DNA of 47,643 nucleotides from an uncultured Alphaproteobacteria bacterium. Its GTDB lineage: Bacteria > Pseudomonadota > Alphaproteobacteria > Paracaedibacterales > CAITNM01. Below, piece after piece: positions 1 through 9,848 of this stretch (position 1 is its first letter; each line of letters opens with the position of its first letter). The translations under genes and the position numbers were made by a program. Below the pieces are notes generated by a model that had not been told where the DNA came from, searched no databases, and worked only from the letters and a program-made list of their open reading frames with translations. The DNA is taken from contig CAIQTY010000048.1 in NCBI GenBank assembly GCA_903874955.1, forward strand, positions 1 through 47,643. Reading direction: 5' to 3'.

Positions 1-2
1 AA

Positions 3-140
3 CAATTAATTGATACCTATAATTATCAAACCATCTATTTTTCATCTGATAAAAATGGAAAATTAGGAACAAGTATTTTCACAGTCCATCCAGATGTAAT
101 TGATTATATAACATCAAAAATAAAATTACTCGCTAAATAA
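3..140 (+). CDS. 3' end of an unidentified protein (partial)
   Basis: An open frame enters from the left edge and runs 45 codons to a TAA at 138-140. The other two forward frames stop within the first dozen bases. The visible C-terminus ends in DYITSKIKLLAK and contains a polar YFSSDKNGK stretch. I do not recognise the family and nothing here indicates a function. It is followed by a long AT-rich spacer, so it probably ends a transcription unit. It could be a chance open frame, given how little is visible. Confidence 0.45.
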   Translation, partial: QLIDTYNYQTIYFSSDKNGKLGTSIFTVHPDVIDYITSKIKLLAK

Positions 141-487
141 ATTTGTTATGAGAATTATCTTAATATTTCATATATTGAATGCCTATTTTCATTGTTAGTA
201 TTATAGAAATACATTGCCACAAAAATATTTTCATGTCCGATAAATTTTGTGTTGTTCTTCATTTACAATAACTATAAAACAATATAACGAATGAGTTTTT
301 ATTGTCAACAAAACTATCTTCATATATATGTTCACCAACACCTAATTTTTTTATCTAAATTAATTCCAAGTTAGAATTTTTTTGTATTTGAACGATTACC
401 TGATATTTTTTTTGGTTATAAAAATTGAAAAATTATAACTATAATATTAATAACTATAATTCATAATAAATATCGAAATCTATAAAA
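141..487. other. AT-rich intergenic region without a recognised gene
   Basis: About 350 bases of very AT-rich sequence with no convincing open frame on either strand. Near its right end it carries a 10-base direct repeat, TAACTATAAT, at 436-445 and 451-460. Each copy contains a perfect TATAAT hexamer (440-445 and 455-460). I see no well-spaced -35 element, only TTGGTT at 412-417 and TTGAAA at 425-430. The repeat may be a tandem -10 promoter for the secreted protein downstream, or simply AT-rich drift. Confidence 0.5.
436..460 (+). promoter_or_regulatory. Possible tandem -10 boxes upstream of secreted protein
   Basis: Two copies of TAACTATAAT, 15 bases apart, each ending in TATAAT and lying 40-60 bases before the first start codon of the gene at 488/500. 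The spacing to candidate -35 hexamers is poor, so this is a weak call based on the -10 match only. Confidence 0.3.
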
Positions 488-499
488 ATGAAGCGAACG

Positions 500-1126
500 A
501 TGAAAAAAAAATTTATTATAGCAATATTCTGCGTGAGCAGTTTGCCTCAAGCATTTTGCTCAAGTAAAGTCAAAATTTGCGAAGTTGATGTTGAAAAAAC
601 AATAGGTAATTACTTTGATTCGTACGTAAATAATCTAATTAATAGTCAAAAAATAACGCAAAAAGTGGCTAACTGTTTGATAGATAAAGCCATAGAAGCA
701 TCAACAAATCTTCCAGAAAAGGCTGAATTAATAGTATTTCCAGCCAAAAATGTACAAGTGCCGGCCATGTTGGGTGGAACAAAAGTAGTTCCTAATAAAA
801 ATCAGGCTCCAGATGCTGCTAGTATAGAAAAACTAAAAAAAACGTTAGAAAAAATGAGAAATGATTGCAACGCAATAATAAAATCAACCAAAGAATCTAT
901 AGAATATGCTAAACTAAATCAACTTGCAGAAACATCATGGGACAGTCGAAAAAAAGCCATCAATAGAACGAAATTTTCTGAGGAACAAGAAAAAAGGTGG
1001 AAAGAGTTAAAATCGACTAATCGGACAGGATCATATAATCCATCTCTAGTGCAAGAAAATCAAGATAAAGTCACAAAAATAGAAAATCTTCTGAAAAAGC
1101 TTGAACCATCCCCCAGCGCAAAATAA
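500..1126 (+). CDS. Secreted lysine-rich protein of unknown function
   Basis: I do not recognise this family. The chosen ATG at 500 gives a classic export signal: three lysines, a hydrophobic core (FIIAIFCVSSLPQAF), then the mature start near CSSKVK. An ATG at 488 would add only MKRT; neither has a clear Shine-Dalgarno. The product is about 208 residues and strongly basic, rich in Lys, Asn, Glu and Ser. Helical, probably coiled-coil segments lie near residues 110-145 and at the C-terminus. There is no transmembrane segment after the signal and no recognisable catalytic motif. The cysteine near the cleavage site lacks a good lipobox. It sits alone between two spacers. A secreted, low-complexity, lineage-restricted protein in a possible intracellular bacterium could be an effector or surface protein, but that is inference. 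Confidence 0.7.
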   Translation: MKKKFIIAIFCVSSLPQAFCSSKVKICEVDVEKTIGNYFDSYVNNLINSQKITQKVANCLIDKAIEASTNLPEKAELIVFPAKNVQVPAMLGGTKVVPNKNQAPDAASIEKLKKTLEKMRNDCNAIIKSTKESIEYAKLNQLAETSWDSRKKAINRTKFSEEQEKRWKELKSTNRTGSYNPSLVQENQDKVTKIENLLKKLEPSPSAK

Positions 1127-1306
1127 GCTTTTGTCTCATCTGTTAATGGCAAATGGAATTCTGTTAGATTTTTGACGAAAGAGAGTTCAACTTTGACATT
1201 TTTGGGAGAACCCACAAATGCCTTTGGATTGTTTTATCGCGACCAATTGACAAAACGTTCAATTTTTTCGCAAACTTAGAAATAAAAATAAATATATCGT
1301 GATTAC

Positions 1307-1672
1307 ATGCAAAAGCCCCTGTCTCCGCATTTGCAAATTTACTCACCCCAGTTAACGTCGGTCTTGTCGATATTGCATAGGTTTTCAGGGGTGGGTTTTG
1401 TTTTAGCAATTATTTTAACCTGTTTATGGCTTTATAAACTAACACAAGGAGAGTCAGCCTATTTAAATTTTTGTGATTGGATGGAACAAGGTTTTGTAAA
1501 GTTTATTTTTTATCTTATTTTGGCGAGCGTCTATTACCATATTTTAAATGGTCTACGTTATCTTATGTGGTCCTTGGGTGAAGGTTTTGAATTGAAAACT
1601 GTTTATAAAAGTGGTTGGTCTGTTGTTGCTTTGACAATTATTCTCTTAATAATAACGGTGTTTTTTATATGA
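1307..1672 (+). CDS. sdhC: Succinate dehydrogenase cytochrome b556 subunit
   Basis: Membrane anchor of succinate:quinone oxidoreductase (complex II), which holds heme b and the quinone site and passes electrons from SdhB to ubiquinone. The 121-residue product opens with the family signature PLSPHLQIY..QLTSVLSILHRFSG; the Ser and Arg of SILHR are the expected quinone-site residues. Three hydrophobic helices lie at about 28-46, 63-88 and 103-121. His78 in YYHILNGLRY matches the heme-ligand histidine; the second histidine common in this motif (IRH) is Tyr here. First gene of sdhCDAB, overlapping sdhD by 4 bases (ATGA). Confidence 0.96.
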   Translation: MQKPLSPHLQIYSPQLTSVLSILHRFSGVGFVLAIILTCLWLYKLTQGESAYLNFCDWMEQGFVKFIFYLILASVYYHILNGLRYLMWSLGEGFELKTVYKSGWSVVALTIILLIITVFFI

Positions 1673-2007
1673 AATCCTATACTTGCCATTATGTCATGCA
1701 GCGCTTAACGGCGTGCGTTTTGTTAGTTTTAGTGCCTTGGTTTTTGTGGAATCTTTTGTGTGTAAAAGAATTGGGATACTATGCCGTTTTAAAAAATTTC
1801 GCAAATCCCTATTCTGCAACCCTTTTGTTTTTTATTTTGGTGGGCGGATTTCTGCATGGGTATTTAGGGATTCAAACTATATGCACAGACTATATCCCTA
1901 ATTCTAAAATCCGTTCAGGCGCTATTTTTACAGTAGGGGCCTTGTTCAGTTTTTTATCTATGTTTGCAACATTTTGCCTTGTTCGTTTGATAGCTTTAGG
2001 ACATTGA
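1669..2007 (+). CDS. sdhD: Succinate dehydrogenase membrane anchor subunit
   Basis: Second membrane anchor of complex II. I start it at the ATG at 1669, which overlaps the sdhC stop as ATGA, rather than at 1615; the upstream codons would add 18 cysteine- and asparagine-rich residues unlike the family. The 112-residue protein has three predicted membrane helices. His63 in [10 protein letters not shown] and Asp74-Tyr75 in TDYIP have the spacing seen for the heme ligand and the quinone-site pair in SdhD proteins. It is followed one base later by sdhA. Confidence 0.93.
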   Translation: MKSYTCHYVMQRLTACVLLVLVPWFLWNLLCVKELGYYAVLKNFANPYSATLLFFILVGGFLHGYLGIQTICTDYIPNSKIRSGAIFTVGALFSFLSMFATFCLVRLIALGH

Positions 2008-2008
2008 T

Positions 2009-3787
2009 ATGACATACTCAATTATTGATCATTTTTTTGATGTTGTCGTTGTTGGTGCGGGTGGAGCAGGGTTAAGGGCCAGTCTTGGTATGAGCGCTGC
2101 AGGTTTGAAAACCGCTTGCCTTACAAAAGTATTTCCAACCAGAAGCCATACGGTTGCAGCGCAAGGCGGCATATCGGCTGCTCTTAATAACACTGGCGAT
2201 GGTGACGATTGGCGTCATCACTTTTATGATACCGTTAAAGGTTCTGATTGGTTGGGCGACCAAGATGCAATCGAATATTTATGTAAAAATGCTGTTGATG
2301 CGGTCATCGAATTAGAGCACATGGGAGTCCCTTTTTCTCGTGATGAAAACGGGAATATTTATCAGCGAAAATTTGGTGGTCATACGATTGACCATGGAAA
2401 ATCCATGGCAAATCGGGCTTGCGCCGCGGCTGATCGTACCGGACATGCAATTTTACATACCCTTTACCAGCAATGCCTTGCCCATAACACTGAATTCTTC
2501 GTTGAGTATTTCACCCTGGATTTGTTGATGGATGATCAAGGCGTTTGCAAGGGGGTTATAGCCTGGTGCTTAGACGATGGTACTATTCACCGATTTAGGG
2601 CGCATATGGTTGTACTTGCAACTGGTGGTCATGGGCGTACTTTTTTTACCTGTACTGGTGCCCATACTTGCACCGGTGATGGTAATGCGATGGTGCTAAG
2701 GGCGGGGCTTCCACTTGCAGATATGGAATTTATCCAATTCCACCCAACAGGTATTTATGGGGCAGGTTGCTTAATTTCTGAAGCTGTTAGAGGTGAAGGT
2801 GGGTATCTTACCAACAGCTTGGGTGAACGATTTATGTTAAAGTACGCTCCTAACGCTAAAGATCTTGCCTCCCGCGATGTTGTTAGCCGAGCAATTGCAA
2901 TTGAAGTTAAAGAAGGGCGCGGCTGCGGACCTAATAAAGATATTGCCATGCTACATATGGAACATCTTGATCCTAAGATTATCGCAGAACGTTTGCCTGG
3001 CATTTCTGAAACAGCACGCGTTTTTGCAGGCGTTGATACGTGTAAAGATCCCATTCCAGTGCAACCCACAGTCCATTATAACATGGGTGGTATTCCCACC
3101 AATTATCATGCGGAAGTCACGAAAGATTCTCAGGAAAACGTAGTGCAAGGATTAATGGCTATTGGTGAAGCAGCTTGTGTTTCAGTGCATGGGGCAAATC
3201 GGCTTGGAACAAACTCTTTATTAGATTTAGTTGTATTTGGCAGGGCGGCTGCATTGCGGGCGAAAGAAGTTGTTTGTCCTGGATCTCCTCATGAGCAACT
3301 ACCTGATTCTGTCACTGATAAAATTCTTGATAGGTTTGATAAAACCCGCCATGCATCCGGTAAGTTATTAACTGGTAATATCCGCCTTAATATGCAACAG
3401 ATTATGCAAAACCATTGCGGCGTATTTAGAAATCAAGAAATTCTTGATTCAGGTAGGGAAAAACTAGCAGAGTGCGCGAACGCTCTAGATAATCTTCAAA
3501 TTAATGACCATTCGCTGATCTGGAACACAGATTTGGTCGAGGCATTAGAGCTACAAAACTTGCTAGCTCAGGCAGTCGTTACCGTTGATTCAGCAAGGTA
3601 CCGAACCGAGAGCCGCGGTGGTCATGCACGAGAAGATTTCCCAGATCGCGATGATCAAGAATGGTTAGCCCATACGCTTGTTTGGTGTGATGAGAAATTT
3701 TCCACTAATCTTGATAAGCGGCCTGTTCATATGTATACCCTAACTGATGAAGTTGAACTTATTACTTTGCAAAAAAGAGTTTATTAA
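2009..3787 (+). CDS. sdhA: Succinate dehydrogenase flavoprotein subunit
   Basis: Catalytic subunit of complex II; oxidises succinate to fumarate using covalently bound FAD on the inner face of the cytoplasmic membrane. The 592 residues match the usual length. The N-terminal Rossmann motif [12 protein letters not shown] is followed by [10 protein letters not shown], where His47 is the expected FAD-linkage residue. Later signatures include [25 protein letters not shown] and [15 protein letters not shown]. An AGGA motif at 1998-2001 precedes the ATG. The C-terminus ends in the usual [18 protein letters not shown]. Its 3' end is separated from sdhB by about 40 bases. Confidence 0.98.
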   Translation: MTYSIIDHFFDVVVVGAGGAGLRASLGMSAAGLKTACLTKVFPTRSHTVAAQGGISAALNNTGDGDDWRHHFYDTVKGSDWLGDQDAIEYLCKNAVDAVIELEHMGVPFSRDENGNIYQRKFGGHTIDHGKSMANRACAAADRTGHAILHTLYQQCLAHNTEFFVEYFTLDLLMDDQGVCKGVIAWCLDDGTIHRFRAHMVVLATGGHGRTFFTCTGAHTCTGDGNAMVLRAGLPLADMEFIQFHPTGIYGAGCLISEAVRGEGGYLTNSLGERFMLKYAPNAKDLASRDVVSRAIAIEVKEGRGCGPNKDIAMLHMEHLDPKIIAERLPGISETARVFAGVDTCKDPIPVQPTVHYNMGGIPTNYHAEVTKDSQENVVQGLMAIGEAACVSVHGANRLGTNSLLDLVVFGRAAALRAKEVVCPGSPHEQLPDSVTDKILDRFDKTRHASGKLLTGNIRLNMQQIMQNHCGVFRNQEILDSGREKLAECANALDNLQINDHSLIWNTDLVEALELQNLLAQAVVTVDSARYRTESRGGHAREDFPDRDDQEWLAHTLVWCDEKFSTNLDKRPVHMYTLTDEVELITLQKRVY

Positions 3788-3827
3788 CCATGTTTGTGTA
3801 TACTTAAAGAAATTCCGAGAGGGAAAT

Positions 3828-4598
3828 ATGGTTCAATTTCGATTACCAAAGCATTCACAAGTCCAAAAAGGAAATGTCTTTAAGGCTACAAGTGATTCGC
3901 CAACACTTAGAACGTTCTCTATTTACAGGTGGAATCCTGAGGATGGTAAAAACCCTCGAATGGATGAATTCACTATAGATATAAAAGAATCAGGCCCGAT
4001 GGTCTTGGATGCACTGCTTTATATCAAAAATAACATTGATAGCACACTGACCTTTAGGCGCTCTTGCCGAGAAGGGGTCTGCGGTAGTTGTGCAATGAAT
4101 GTAGATGGTACAAATACGCTCGCCTGTCTAAAACATGTTGATGATATTTCAGGTCCTGTGCGTATTACTCCGCTTCCTCACATGGAGGTGATGAAAGATC
4201 TTGTACCAGATCTGCGTCATGCTTTTAAACAATACGCTTCTATTAAGCCATGGGTTCAAAACCCTGATGATCCAAAACGTGAACGTAAGCAAAGCAAGGA
4301 AGACCGTGCGAAACTCGATGGTTTGTGGGAATGCGTATTGTGCTTTAGTTGTACGACATCGTGCCCCAGTTATTGGTGGAATGGCGATAAATACTTAGGT
4401 CCTGCAACCTTATTACAAGCCTACCGTTTCATTGCAGACAGTCGCGATACAAAAACTAAAGAACGTTTAGATTCCTTGGAAGATCCATTTAGTTTATACC
4501 GCTGCCATAGCATTATGAATTGCACGAATACTTGCCCAAAGGGCTTAAACCCAGCAAAAGCAATTGGTAGCATTAAGAAAATGATGGTTGAGCGGTAA
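3828..4598 (+). CDS. sdhB: Succinate dehydrogenase iron-sulfur subunit
   Basis: Carries electrons from FAD to quinone through three iron-sulfur clusters. I choose the ATG at 3828 because a GAGAGGG ribosome site lies at 3817-3823; the longer frame from 3747 would overlap sdhA and add a non-homologous leader. In the 256-residue product the [2Fe-2S] ligands are Cys80, Cys85, Cys88 and Cys100. The [4Fe-4S]/[3Fe-4S] ligands lie in [12 protein letters not shown] (169, 172, 175, 179) and in [18 protein letters not shown] (226, 232, 236). All expected cysteines are present. Last gene of the sdh operon, followed by a bidirectional terminator. Confidence 0.97.
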   Translation: MVQFRLPKHSQVQKGNVFKATSDSPTLRTFSIYRWNPEDGKNPRMDEFTIDIKESGPMVLDALLYIKNNIDSTLTFRRSCREGVCGSCAMNVDGTNTLACLKHVDDISGPVRITPLPHMEVMKDLVPDLRHAFKQYASIKPWVQNPDDPKRERKQSKEDRAKLDGLWECVLCFSCTTSCPSYWWNGDKYLGPATLLQAYRFIADSRDTKTKERLDSLEDPFSLYRCHSIMNCTNTCPKGLNPAKAIGSIKKMMVER

Positions 4599-4605
4599 AA
4601 AATCC

Positions 4606-4626
4606 AATCAAAATACTTTTTTGATT
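4606..4626. terminator. Bidirectional terminator between sdhB and the GDH gene
   Basis: A perfect 8-bp inverted repeat, AATCAAAA / TTTTGATT, with a 5-base loop lies between the convergent sdhB and NAD-GDH genes. On the plus strand it runs into ATTTTTCT, and on the minus strand into GGATTTTTTACC, so it could stop transcription from both sides. The stem is AT-rich and therefore weak. Confidence 0.5.
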
Positions 4627-4673
4627 ATTTTTCTGCCATGTCCTAACCAAAAATTTTCAATTTTTCATATTCG

Positions 4674-7600
4674 CTATTCAACAATAAGCATCTGCAACTG
4701 TCTAATAATGTAATCAAGTAAAAGTAAGTGCTGGCTAGGGTCTGTAGTGCTAGCAATATGGTTTTTAAGCTGATCGTAAGTGCTGTTGTAGGCTGCTAAT
4801 TTTTCACTAAACCACGTTTGTTTACACAATTGAGCGATTGTTTTTATCATATCATGTTGCAGTAGCAAGGAAGATCCAGTTTGCCAAGATGTTGCTGGAC
4901 AAATCGTTTCAACCCAATTCCACAAAAAAGCAATATCTAATTTTTTATACGAACTCTCTATATGATGGATATCAATCTTTCCTGAATGGTTGACGTGATA
5001 AGCAAACAACACTGAAAAAGGCACTTTTGATGGTGCAATTGATTTTAAGTCCCAAGCAAAAACATACTCGGGTAAGGACAACCTAACCATTGTACATTGA
5101 GCAATATTCCTTGTTATATTGCGCAAATCTTCTAAAGTTTTCTTTTTGTTGTGGTCAAAAAATTTGTAGATTTTTAATTGCTCTTCAAAGCCAGTTTGTT
5201 CAAGAACTTCAACAAATGCTCTGACAACTTCTAAGGCATCAACTCTAAAAGCTTCTGACATTTGCTCAATAAAGCACGGCCCCATTGTATTAATAATAAG
5301 ATTTGCAAGAACAGTTGCCGTAATTTCTATTTTTAACGGATGATGTTTCAAATAATCTTTGTATTTGGTTTGAAATAGTTTTGGGAAATATTGTTGATAA
5401 TATATTTCACCAAAACAGGCTGTATTTCTTAGGCTGTGTAATAAATCTTGAGATAGATGAATTTTAGAATATGCGAGCAAAACCGCTAGTTCTGGTCTTG
5501 TGAGACCGAAATTTGTATTCTTGCGTTGCACCAAATCTTCGTCAGATGGAATATTTTCTAAATTTCTTCGAAGGGGTAAACTACTGTGTTTCTCAAGATT
5601 TTTAATCAAAACTGTATAGGCGTTGAGGTCAACTTTTGATTCTTCTTGCATCCGCGTTAGAATCAGTGTTTGCATCCAGTTATCTTCTAAAACAAGCTCG
5701 CTTACTTCATCTGCTAAATTGGCAAGCAGTTCGTCACGCTGTTCAGCTTGAATAATCTTTTCCTGTAACAAGACTTCACACATGATTTTTAAATTTACTT
5801 CATGATCAGAACAATCAACACCTGCAGAATTATCAATAGCATCTGTATTAATGTAACCACCGTTCAGGGCATACTCTATACGACCTTGTTGGGTGACGCC
5901 AAGATTAGCGCCTTCCCCAATAACTTTCGCTCTCACCATTTTTGCATCTATACGTACAGAATCATTTGCTCTGTCAGCAACAAGAGTATGACTTTCGAGT
6001 TGAGATTTTATAAAAGTACCAATTCCTCCGAAATATAATAAATCAACTTGCGCTTGTAAAATTCTGTTAATTAATTCATCAGGAGCAAGAAAGTCCTCTT
6101 CTATATCAAAAACTTTAGCGACTTCAGGAGTTATCTGAATAGATTTTTCTGATCTATCGTAAACTCCACCACCTTTAGAAATGTTTTTTGAATTATAATC
6201 AGCCCAGGAAGATGTTTCTTGAGTGAATAATCTTTTTCTTTCTTGGTAGCTAATTTCAGTATTAGGATTTGGGTCTAAGAAAACATGCTTATGATTGAAT
6301 GCGGCGAGTAAGCGAATTTTTGTAGATTGCAGCATGCCATTGCCAAAAACATCGCCAGCCATGTCTCCAACTGCAACAGTTGTTATAGGGCTTATTTGGC
6401 AATCAATCCCAAGTTCCCAAAAATGTCTTCGAACTGCAATCCAAGCTCCACGTGCTGTTATACCTAGTTTTTTGTGGTCATAACCTTTTGAACCACCTGA
6501 AGCAAACGCATCACCTAACCAAAAATTGAAGTCGCCTGAAATTTCGTTGGCAATATCAGAAAATGTCGCCGTTCCTTTGTCAGCTGCAACTACTAAGTAA
6601 GGGTCTTCCTCATCATAGCTAATGAGATTTTTAGGTGTTTCAATTTTATTTTCAACTAAATTATCGGTGATTGTTAAAAGTTGCTCTATAAACTGCTTAT
6701 ATGCATTTATGACTCTTAATTTAAGTTCATTAGCGCTGTAGCCAGATTCCTGAAGTTGGGTGTAATTTTTAACAACAAATCCACCTTTTGAACCAATAGG
6801 AACTATTATTGAATTTTTTACCATCTGGGCTTTCATTAGCCCTAAGACTTCCTGTCTAAAGTCTTCAGGACGGTCGGACCAACGAATTCCTCCTCTTGCA
6901 ATTTTTCCTCCTCGTAAATGACATCCTTCCATTGTCGGAGAATAAACAAAAATTTCAACAAATGGTGATGGTTTAGGAACATCAATAATTTGTGTTGATT
7001 GGGCTTTAAAACTAAGGCATGGATATGGCATTAAAGATCCACTCTGATAAGCATTAGTGCGAACCGTTGACATAATTACGTTTTGAAAACGACGCATTAT
7101 GCGATCGTGATCTAGTCTTTTGATTCCTGCAAACTCTTGAAAAATTTTTTCTTTTAAATTTTCTAAAGATAATAATTTTTCCTTTTTGCTATTTTGTGGC
7201 GAAAATCCTTCTTTAAAATACTCGACTAACAATTGTGTTATTGTTGGGTAGGTTATTAGGCAGTCAACCAATGCTTTTTGAGAATAATTAAATCCAAGCT
7301 GTTTTAAAAATCTTCCATAAGCCCTAAGGACAATAATTTCTTTGAAATCAAGATTACATGTGACGGTCAGCGCATTAAATGGGTCTACCTCTATTAGCTC
7401 AAACCAAGCAGCTTTTAAACCCTGAAGCAATTTTTCTGTAGTGGATAATGATAAATTTAATTCTGCCAGGTTAGAAATTGCATAAGAGTGTATCCACAAA
7501 ACTTGACCTTTAAAATCTGCAAAGAAAGTTTGTTCAGCTTGAATATTTAATTGGAAATTTGTAAATATTGGAACGATTTGCCCCAACGTTAGAGGGATAT

Positions 7601-9218
7601 CTCGTTGAAAAACTCGGATAATTCCTATATCGTCTTTTGTTTTTGTTTCAAAATAAATATTTTCATCTGTTTTTAGCCATTCTTGAATAATTTCTGAATC
7701 GTCGGCAGCAACTTTGGGATCGTGAAGTTTAAGGTATAGTGGAGAAAAATTTATATTGTTGTGTATAGATTTTTTTTTACAAAAATAGTCAAATCTTTCT
7801 TTCCACGTTTGTGATACTATCCAGATTTTTTCTTCCAGGTCTTCTATATTTATTGAGAATTTTTTGTTTGAATCGAAACTTAGGATATATATTATGCGAG
7901 CAAATGAAGCATCACTTACATATCCATGAGTTGATGTTAGTTCCCCTTCAAATTCGTTGGATATCAAATTTCCAAGTTCATAACGAAGATTTTCCGAATA
8001 TCTGTATTTCGGAATATACACAAGAACAGACAAAGAATGACCAAATTCATCCGCTCGAACAGAGATAGCATTTCTATCATACATATTAAGGGCTCTAATA
8101 ATTAAGCCGTTGAGTTCTTTTTCTGATAAATAATAAAATTCATCCAATGGGATACTATCAATAATACTTCTCAGGAGCCTTTCATTGTGTGATCGAGGAG
8201 AAAAACTAAAAAATTTATAAATAGCTTCGGCTTTTTCTCTAAGCCATGGAGCGTCTAATGGTGAAGTTTTGTAAAAATCCGATGTAAAAAGCCCAATAAT
8301 TTGGACAATGCCCTCAATAGAGCCATTTTTATTTATATATAATGCTTTAATTGAATCTATTCTTGATCCTCGGTAAATCGAAGATCGTATCGGTTTTTTT
8401 TGAATACGCATAAGGTGATATTCAAGCAGCTGTTCGGCTGGCATTTCTAGTTCTGAAATCAAAGGAGAAAAATCTTTTAAGTCATAAATTTCCTCCATTT
8501 TAAACATGCCATATTTTTCATCGGCTTCTTGCTCGAATAAAATATTATCTGATGAAGAATTACTAATTTTGTAATGTCTTATGCCCAGGAATACAAATCT
8601 TTCCTCATTTAGCCAATTCAAAAATGAACCCGCTTGTCTGACATGTTCTTTTGAATGGATTAGCATTTTACCTGATATGCATTCGATCCATTCCTGCATC
8701 TTTGGAAAATCATTAACAACCAGAGATAATTTAATGTGGAGTTTTTGTAAGGATTCTTTGTATTGCGGAAAAAGTTCTGCATCTATGGGAAGGATGACGG
8801 CGATTATTGATTCAGGTGTTATACCACCATTACATTTTTGAAGGCCAGAATCTGACCTTGTTGGTTTATATACAGGGTGGATAAATTCATCAGCAATTAA
8901 TTTATTATTCGATAGCCATACCTTGATGCTGCGCACAACAAAAGGTTTGTCAAAGCAGTGTAAAAGTAATACTTGCAGGTTATCGTTTTGGAGTAAGTGA
9001 TGTTCGATGCTAAATCCTTCTTTTTCAGGATTTTTTTTGAAAAGCTCGAATGTTAGCTCTGCAATTTGTGCTAGCGCGTTTTTTGAGGAATTTTTGCAAA
9101 TATTTTTTAAATATCCGAGGCTAACATGTTGATAAAAGGCATTAAAAAATTCTTCGAATAGAGAATCTTTTTTTTGACTTTTGTTGAAAATATTAATTAT
9201 TAAGTCTGATTTTTTCAT
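4674..9218 (-). CDS. gdhB: NAD-specific glutamate dehydrogenase, large (about 180 kDa class)
   Basis: Oxidatively deaminates glutamate to 2-oxoglutarate and ammonia with NAD+, feeding amino-acid carbon into the TCA cycle. The 1514 residues are slightly shorter than the roughly 1600 usual for this family. The N-terminal half (to about 700) is the divergent regulatory region. The catalytic core includes GGKIARGGIRWSDRPEDFR and KGGFVVKN near residues 770-800, VVAADKGTATFSD near 875, and the nucleotide-binding VGDMAGDVFGNGML near 955. All core signatures are intact. It is the last gene of the run that includes infB, 43 bases after the HAD gene, with no clear Shine-Dalgarno. This large class is common in alphaproteobacteria. 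The gene symbol is given by family custom. Confidence 0.95.
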   Translation of the reverse strand: MKKSDLIINIFNKSQKKDSLFEEFFNAFYQHVSLGYLKNICKNSSKNALAQIAELTFELFKKNPEKEGFSIEHHLLQNDNLQVLLLHCFDKPFVVRSIKVWLSNNKLIADEFIHPVYKPTRSDSGLQKCNGGITPESIIAVILPIDAELFPQYKESLQKLHIKLSLVVNDFPKMQEWIECISGKMLIHSKEHVRQAGSFLNWLNEERFVFLGIRHYKISNSSSDNILFEQEADEKYGMFKMEEIYDLKDFSPLISELEMPAEQLLEYHLMRIQKKPIRSSIYRGSRIDSIKALYINKNGSIEGIVQIIGLFTSDFYKTSPLDAPWLREKAEAIYKFFSFSPRSHNERLLRSIIDSIPLDEFYYLSEKELNGLIIRALNMYDRNAISVRADEFGHSLSVLVYIPKYRYSENLRYELGNLISNEFEGELTSTHGYVSDASFARIIYILSFDSNKKFSINIEDLEEKIWIVSQTWKERFDYFCKKKSIHNNINFSPLYLKLHDPKVAADDSEIIQEWLKTDENIYFETKTKDDIGIIRVFQRDIPLTLGQIVPIFTNFQLNIQAEQTFFADFKGQVLWIHSYAISNLAELNLSLSTTEKLLQGLKAAWFELIEVDPFNALTVTCNLDFKEIIVLRAYGRFLKQLGFNYSQKALVDCLITYPTITQLLVEYFKEGFSPQNSKKEKLLSLENLKEKIFQEFAGIKRLDHDRIMRRFQNVIMSTVRTNAYQSGSLMPYPCLSFKAQSTQIIDVPKPSPFVEIFVYSPTMEGCHLRGGKIARGGIRWSDRPEDFRQEVLGLMKAQMVKNSIIVPIGSKGGFVVKNYTQLQESGYSANELKLRVINAYKQFIEQLLTITDNLVENKIETPKNLISYDEEDPYLVVAADKGTATFSDIANEISGDFNFWLGDAFASGGSKGYDHKKLGITARGAWIAVRRHFWELGIDCQISPITTVAVGDMAGDVFGNGMLQSTKIRLLAAFNHKHVFLDPNPNTEISYQERKRLFTQETSSWADYNSKNISKGGGVYDRSEKSIQITPEVAKVFDIEEDFLAPDELINRILQAQVDLLYFGGIGTFIKSQLESHTLVADRANDSVRIDAKMVRAKVIGEGANLGVTQQGRIEYALNGGYINTDAIDNSAGVDCSDHEVNLKIMCEVLLQEKIIQAEQRDELLANLADEVSELVLEDNWMQTLILTRMQEESKVDLNAYTVLIKNLEKHSSLPLRRNLENIPSDEDLVQRKNTNFGLTRPELAVLLAYSKIHLSQDLLHSLRNTACFGEIYYQQYFPKLFQTKYKDYLKHHPLKIEITATVLANLIINTMGPCFIEQMSEAFRVDALEVVRAFVEVLEQTGFEEQLKIYKFFDHNKKKTLEDLRNITRNIAQCTMVRLSLPEYVFAWDLKSIAPSKVPFSVLFAYHVNHSGKIDIHHIESSYKKLDIAFLWNWVETICPATSWQTGSSLLLQHDMIKTIAQLCKQTWFSEKLAAYNSTYDQLKNHIASTTDPSQHLLLLDYIIRQLQMLIVE

Positions 9219-9261
9219 TGCTACAGGGGCGGTTAGAATATTGCAGATCTTGTCATTATAT

Positions 9262-9831
9262 CTAGGTTTTACAATTAAACATACGAATATATAAATTTTG
9301 TGATTCCAGCCAGCGTTGCGTTTTTTTATCCACGTTTACTGCAAATGCTGCCGCACTGTGTTGCCAAACCAAACGATCTTTCCATTCATTACCAAAGTAA
9401 ACATATTTTTTTTCGCAGAAAAGCTTGTTAAGTAGTTCTGCTTTTTTTTCGCCAACAAGGTTTTCTCCCAAGCTACTCCCGTAGGCTCCTTCAAATATAT
9501 TTAAATAACCAGAAACTTTATCAGCAATTTCTTGATCTGAGCCTGTTACTAGATAAATCTTTGCCCCTTGCTTTTTAAGGGCCAGAAGATAATCCATTAT
9601 TTCTGAAAAATATTTAAGATTACCTGGCTCAAAAGATACGCATTCTAGTAGATTTCTTTTTAAGTGAGTTCTACCTTTCACCCACCAAAATAAGATTTTG
9701 AAAATTCCTAAGCTATTTTTTTTGAGGAATTGTGTTGCACACAACCAAAGGCAATCGCCAGGCCACAAAGTACCATCCAGATCAACGCATATGGGAAAAT
9801 TCACCAAATCTGTTTCGCGGATGATACTCAT
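9262..9831 (-). CDS. Stand-alone HAD-family phosphatase resembling the UbiA-fused HAD domain
   Basis: A 189-residue HAD-superfamily hydrolase. Motif I is CVDLDGT with Asp17 and Asp19, motif II is LVTGS with Thr96, motif III is the lysine of GEKKAELL near 129, and motif IV is YFGNEWKD with Asp152, where Gly-Asn replaces the common Gly-Asp. The sequence around motif I (PICVDLDGTLWPGDCLW) and after motif IV (DRLVWQHSAAAFAVN) looks like the HAD domain often fused to UbiA-type prenyltransferases in proteobacteria. Here the membrane domain is absent and the next gene is GDH. It starts 17 bases after infB, so it is probably cotranscribed. The substrate is unknown; likely a small phosphorylated metabolite or lipid headgroup. 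Confidence 0.8.
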   Translation of the reverse strand: MSIIRETDLVNFPICVDLDGTLWPGDCLWLCATQFLKKNSLGIFKILFWWVKGRTHLKRNLLECVSFEPGNLKYFSEIMDYLLALKKQGAKIYLVTGSDQEIADKVSGYLNIFEGAYGSSLGENLVGEKKAELLNKLFCEKKYVYFGNEWKDRLVWQHSAAAFAVNVDKKTQRWLESQNLYIRMFNCKT

Positions 9832-9848
9832 GGTCTATTGGCAGCTAT

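Noticed and set aside
1615..1668. Longer sdhD start
   Set aside because: The added residues lie in sdhC coding sequence and are unlike SdhD; the ATGA overlap at 1669 is the usual coupling.
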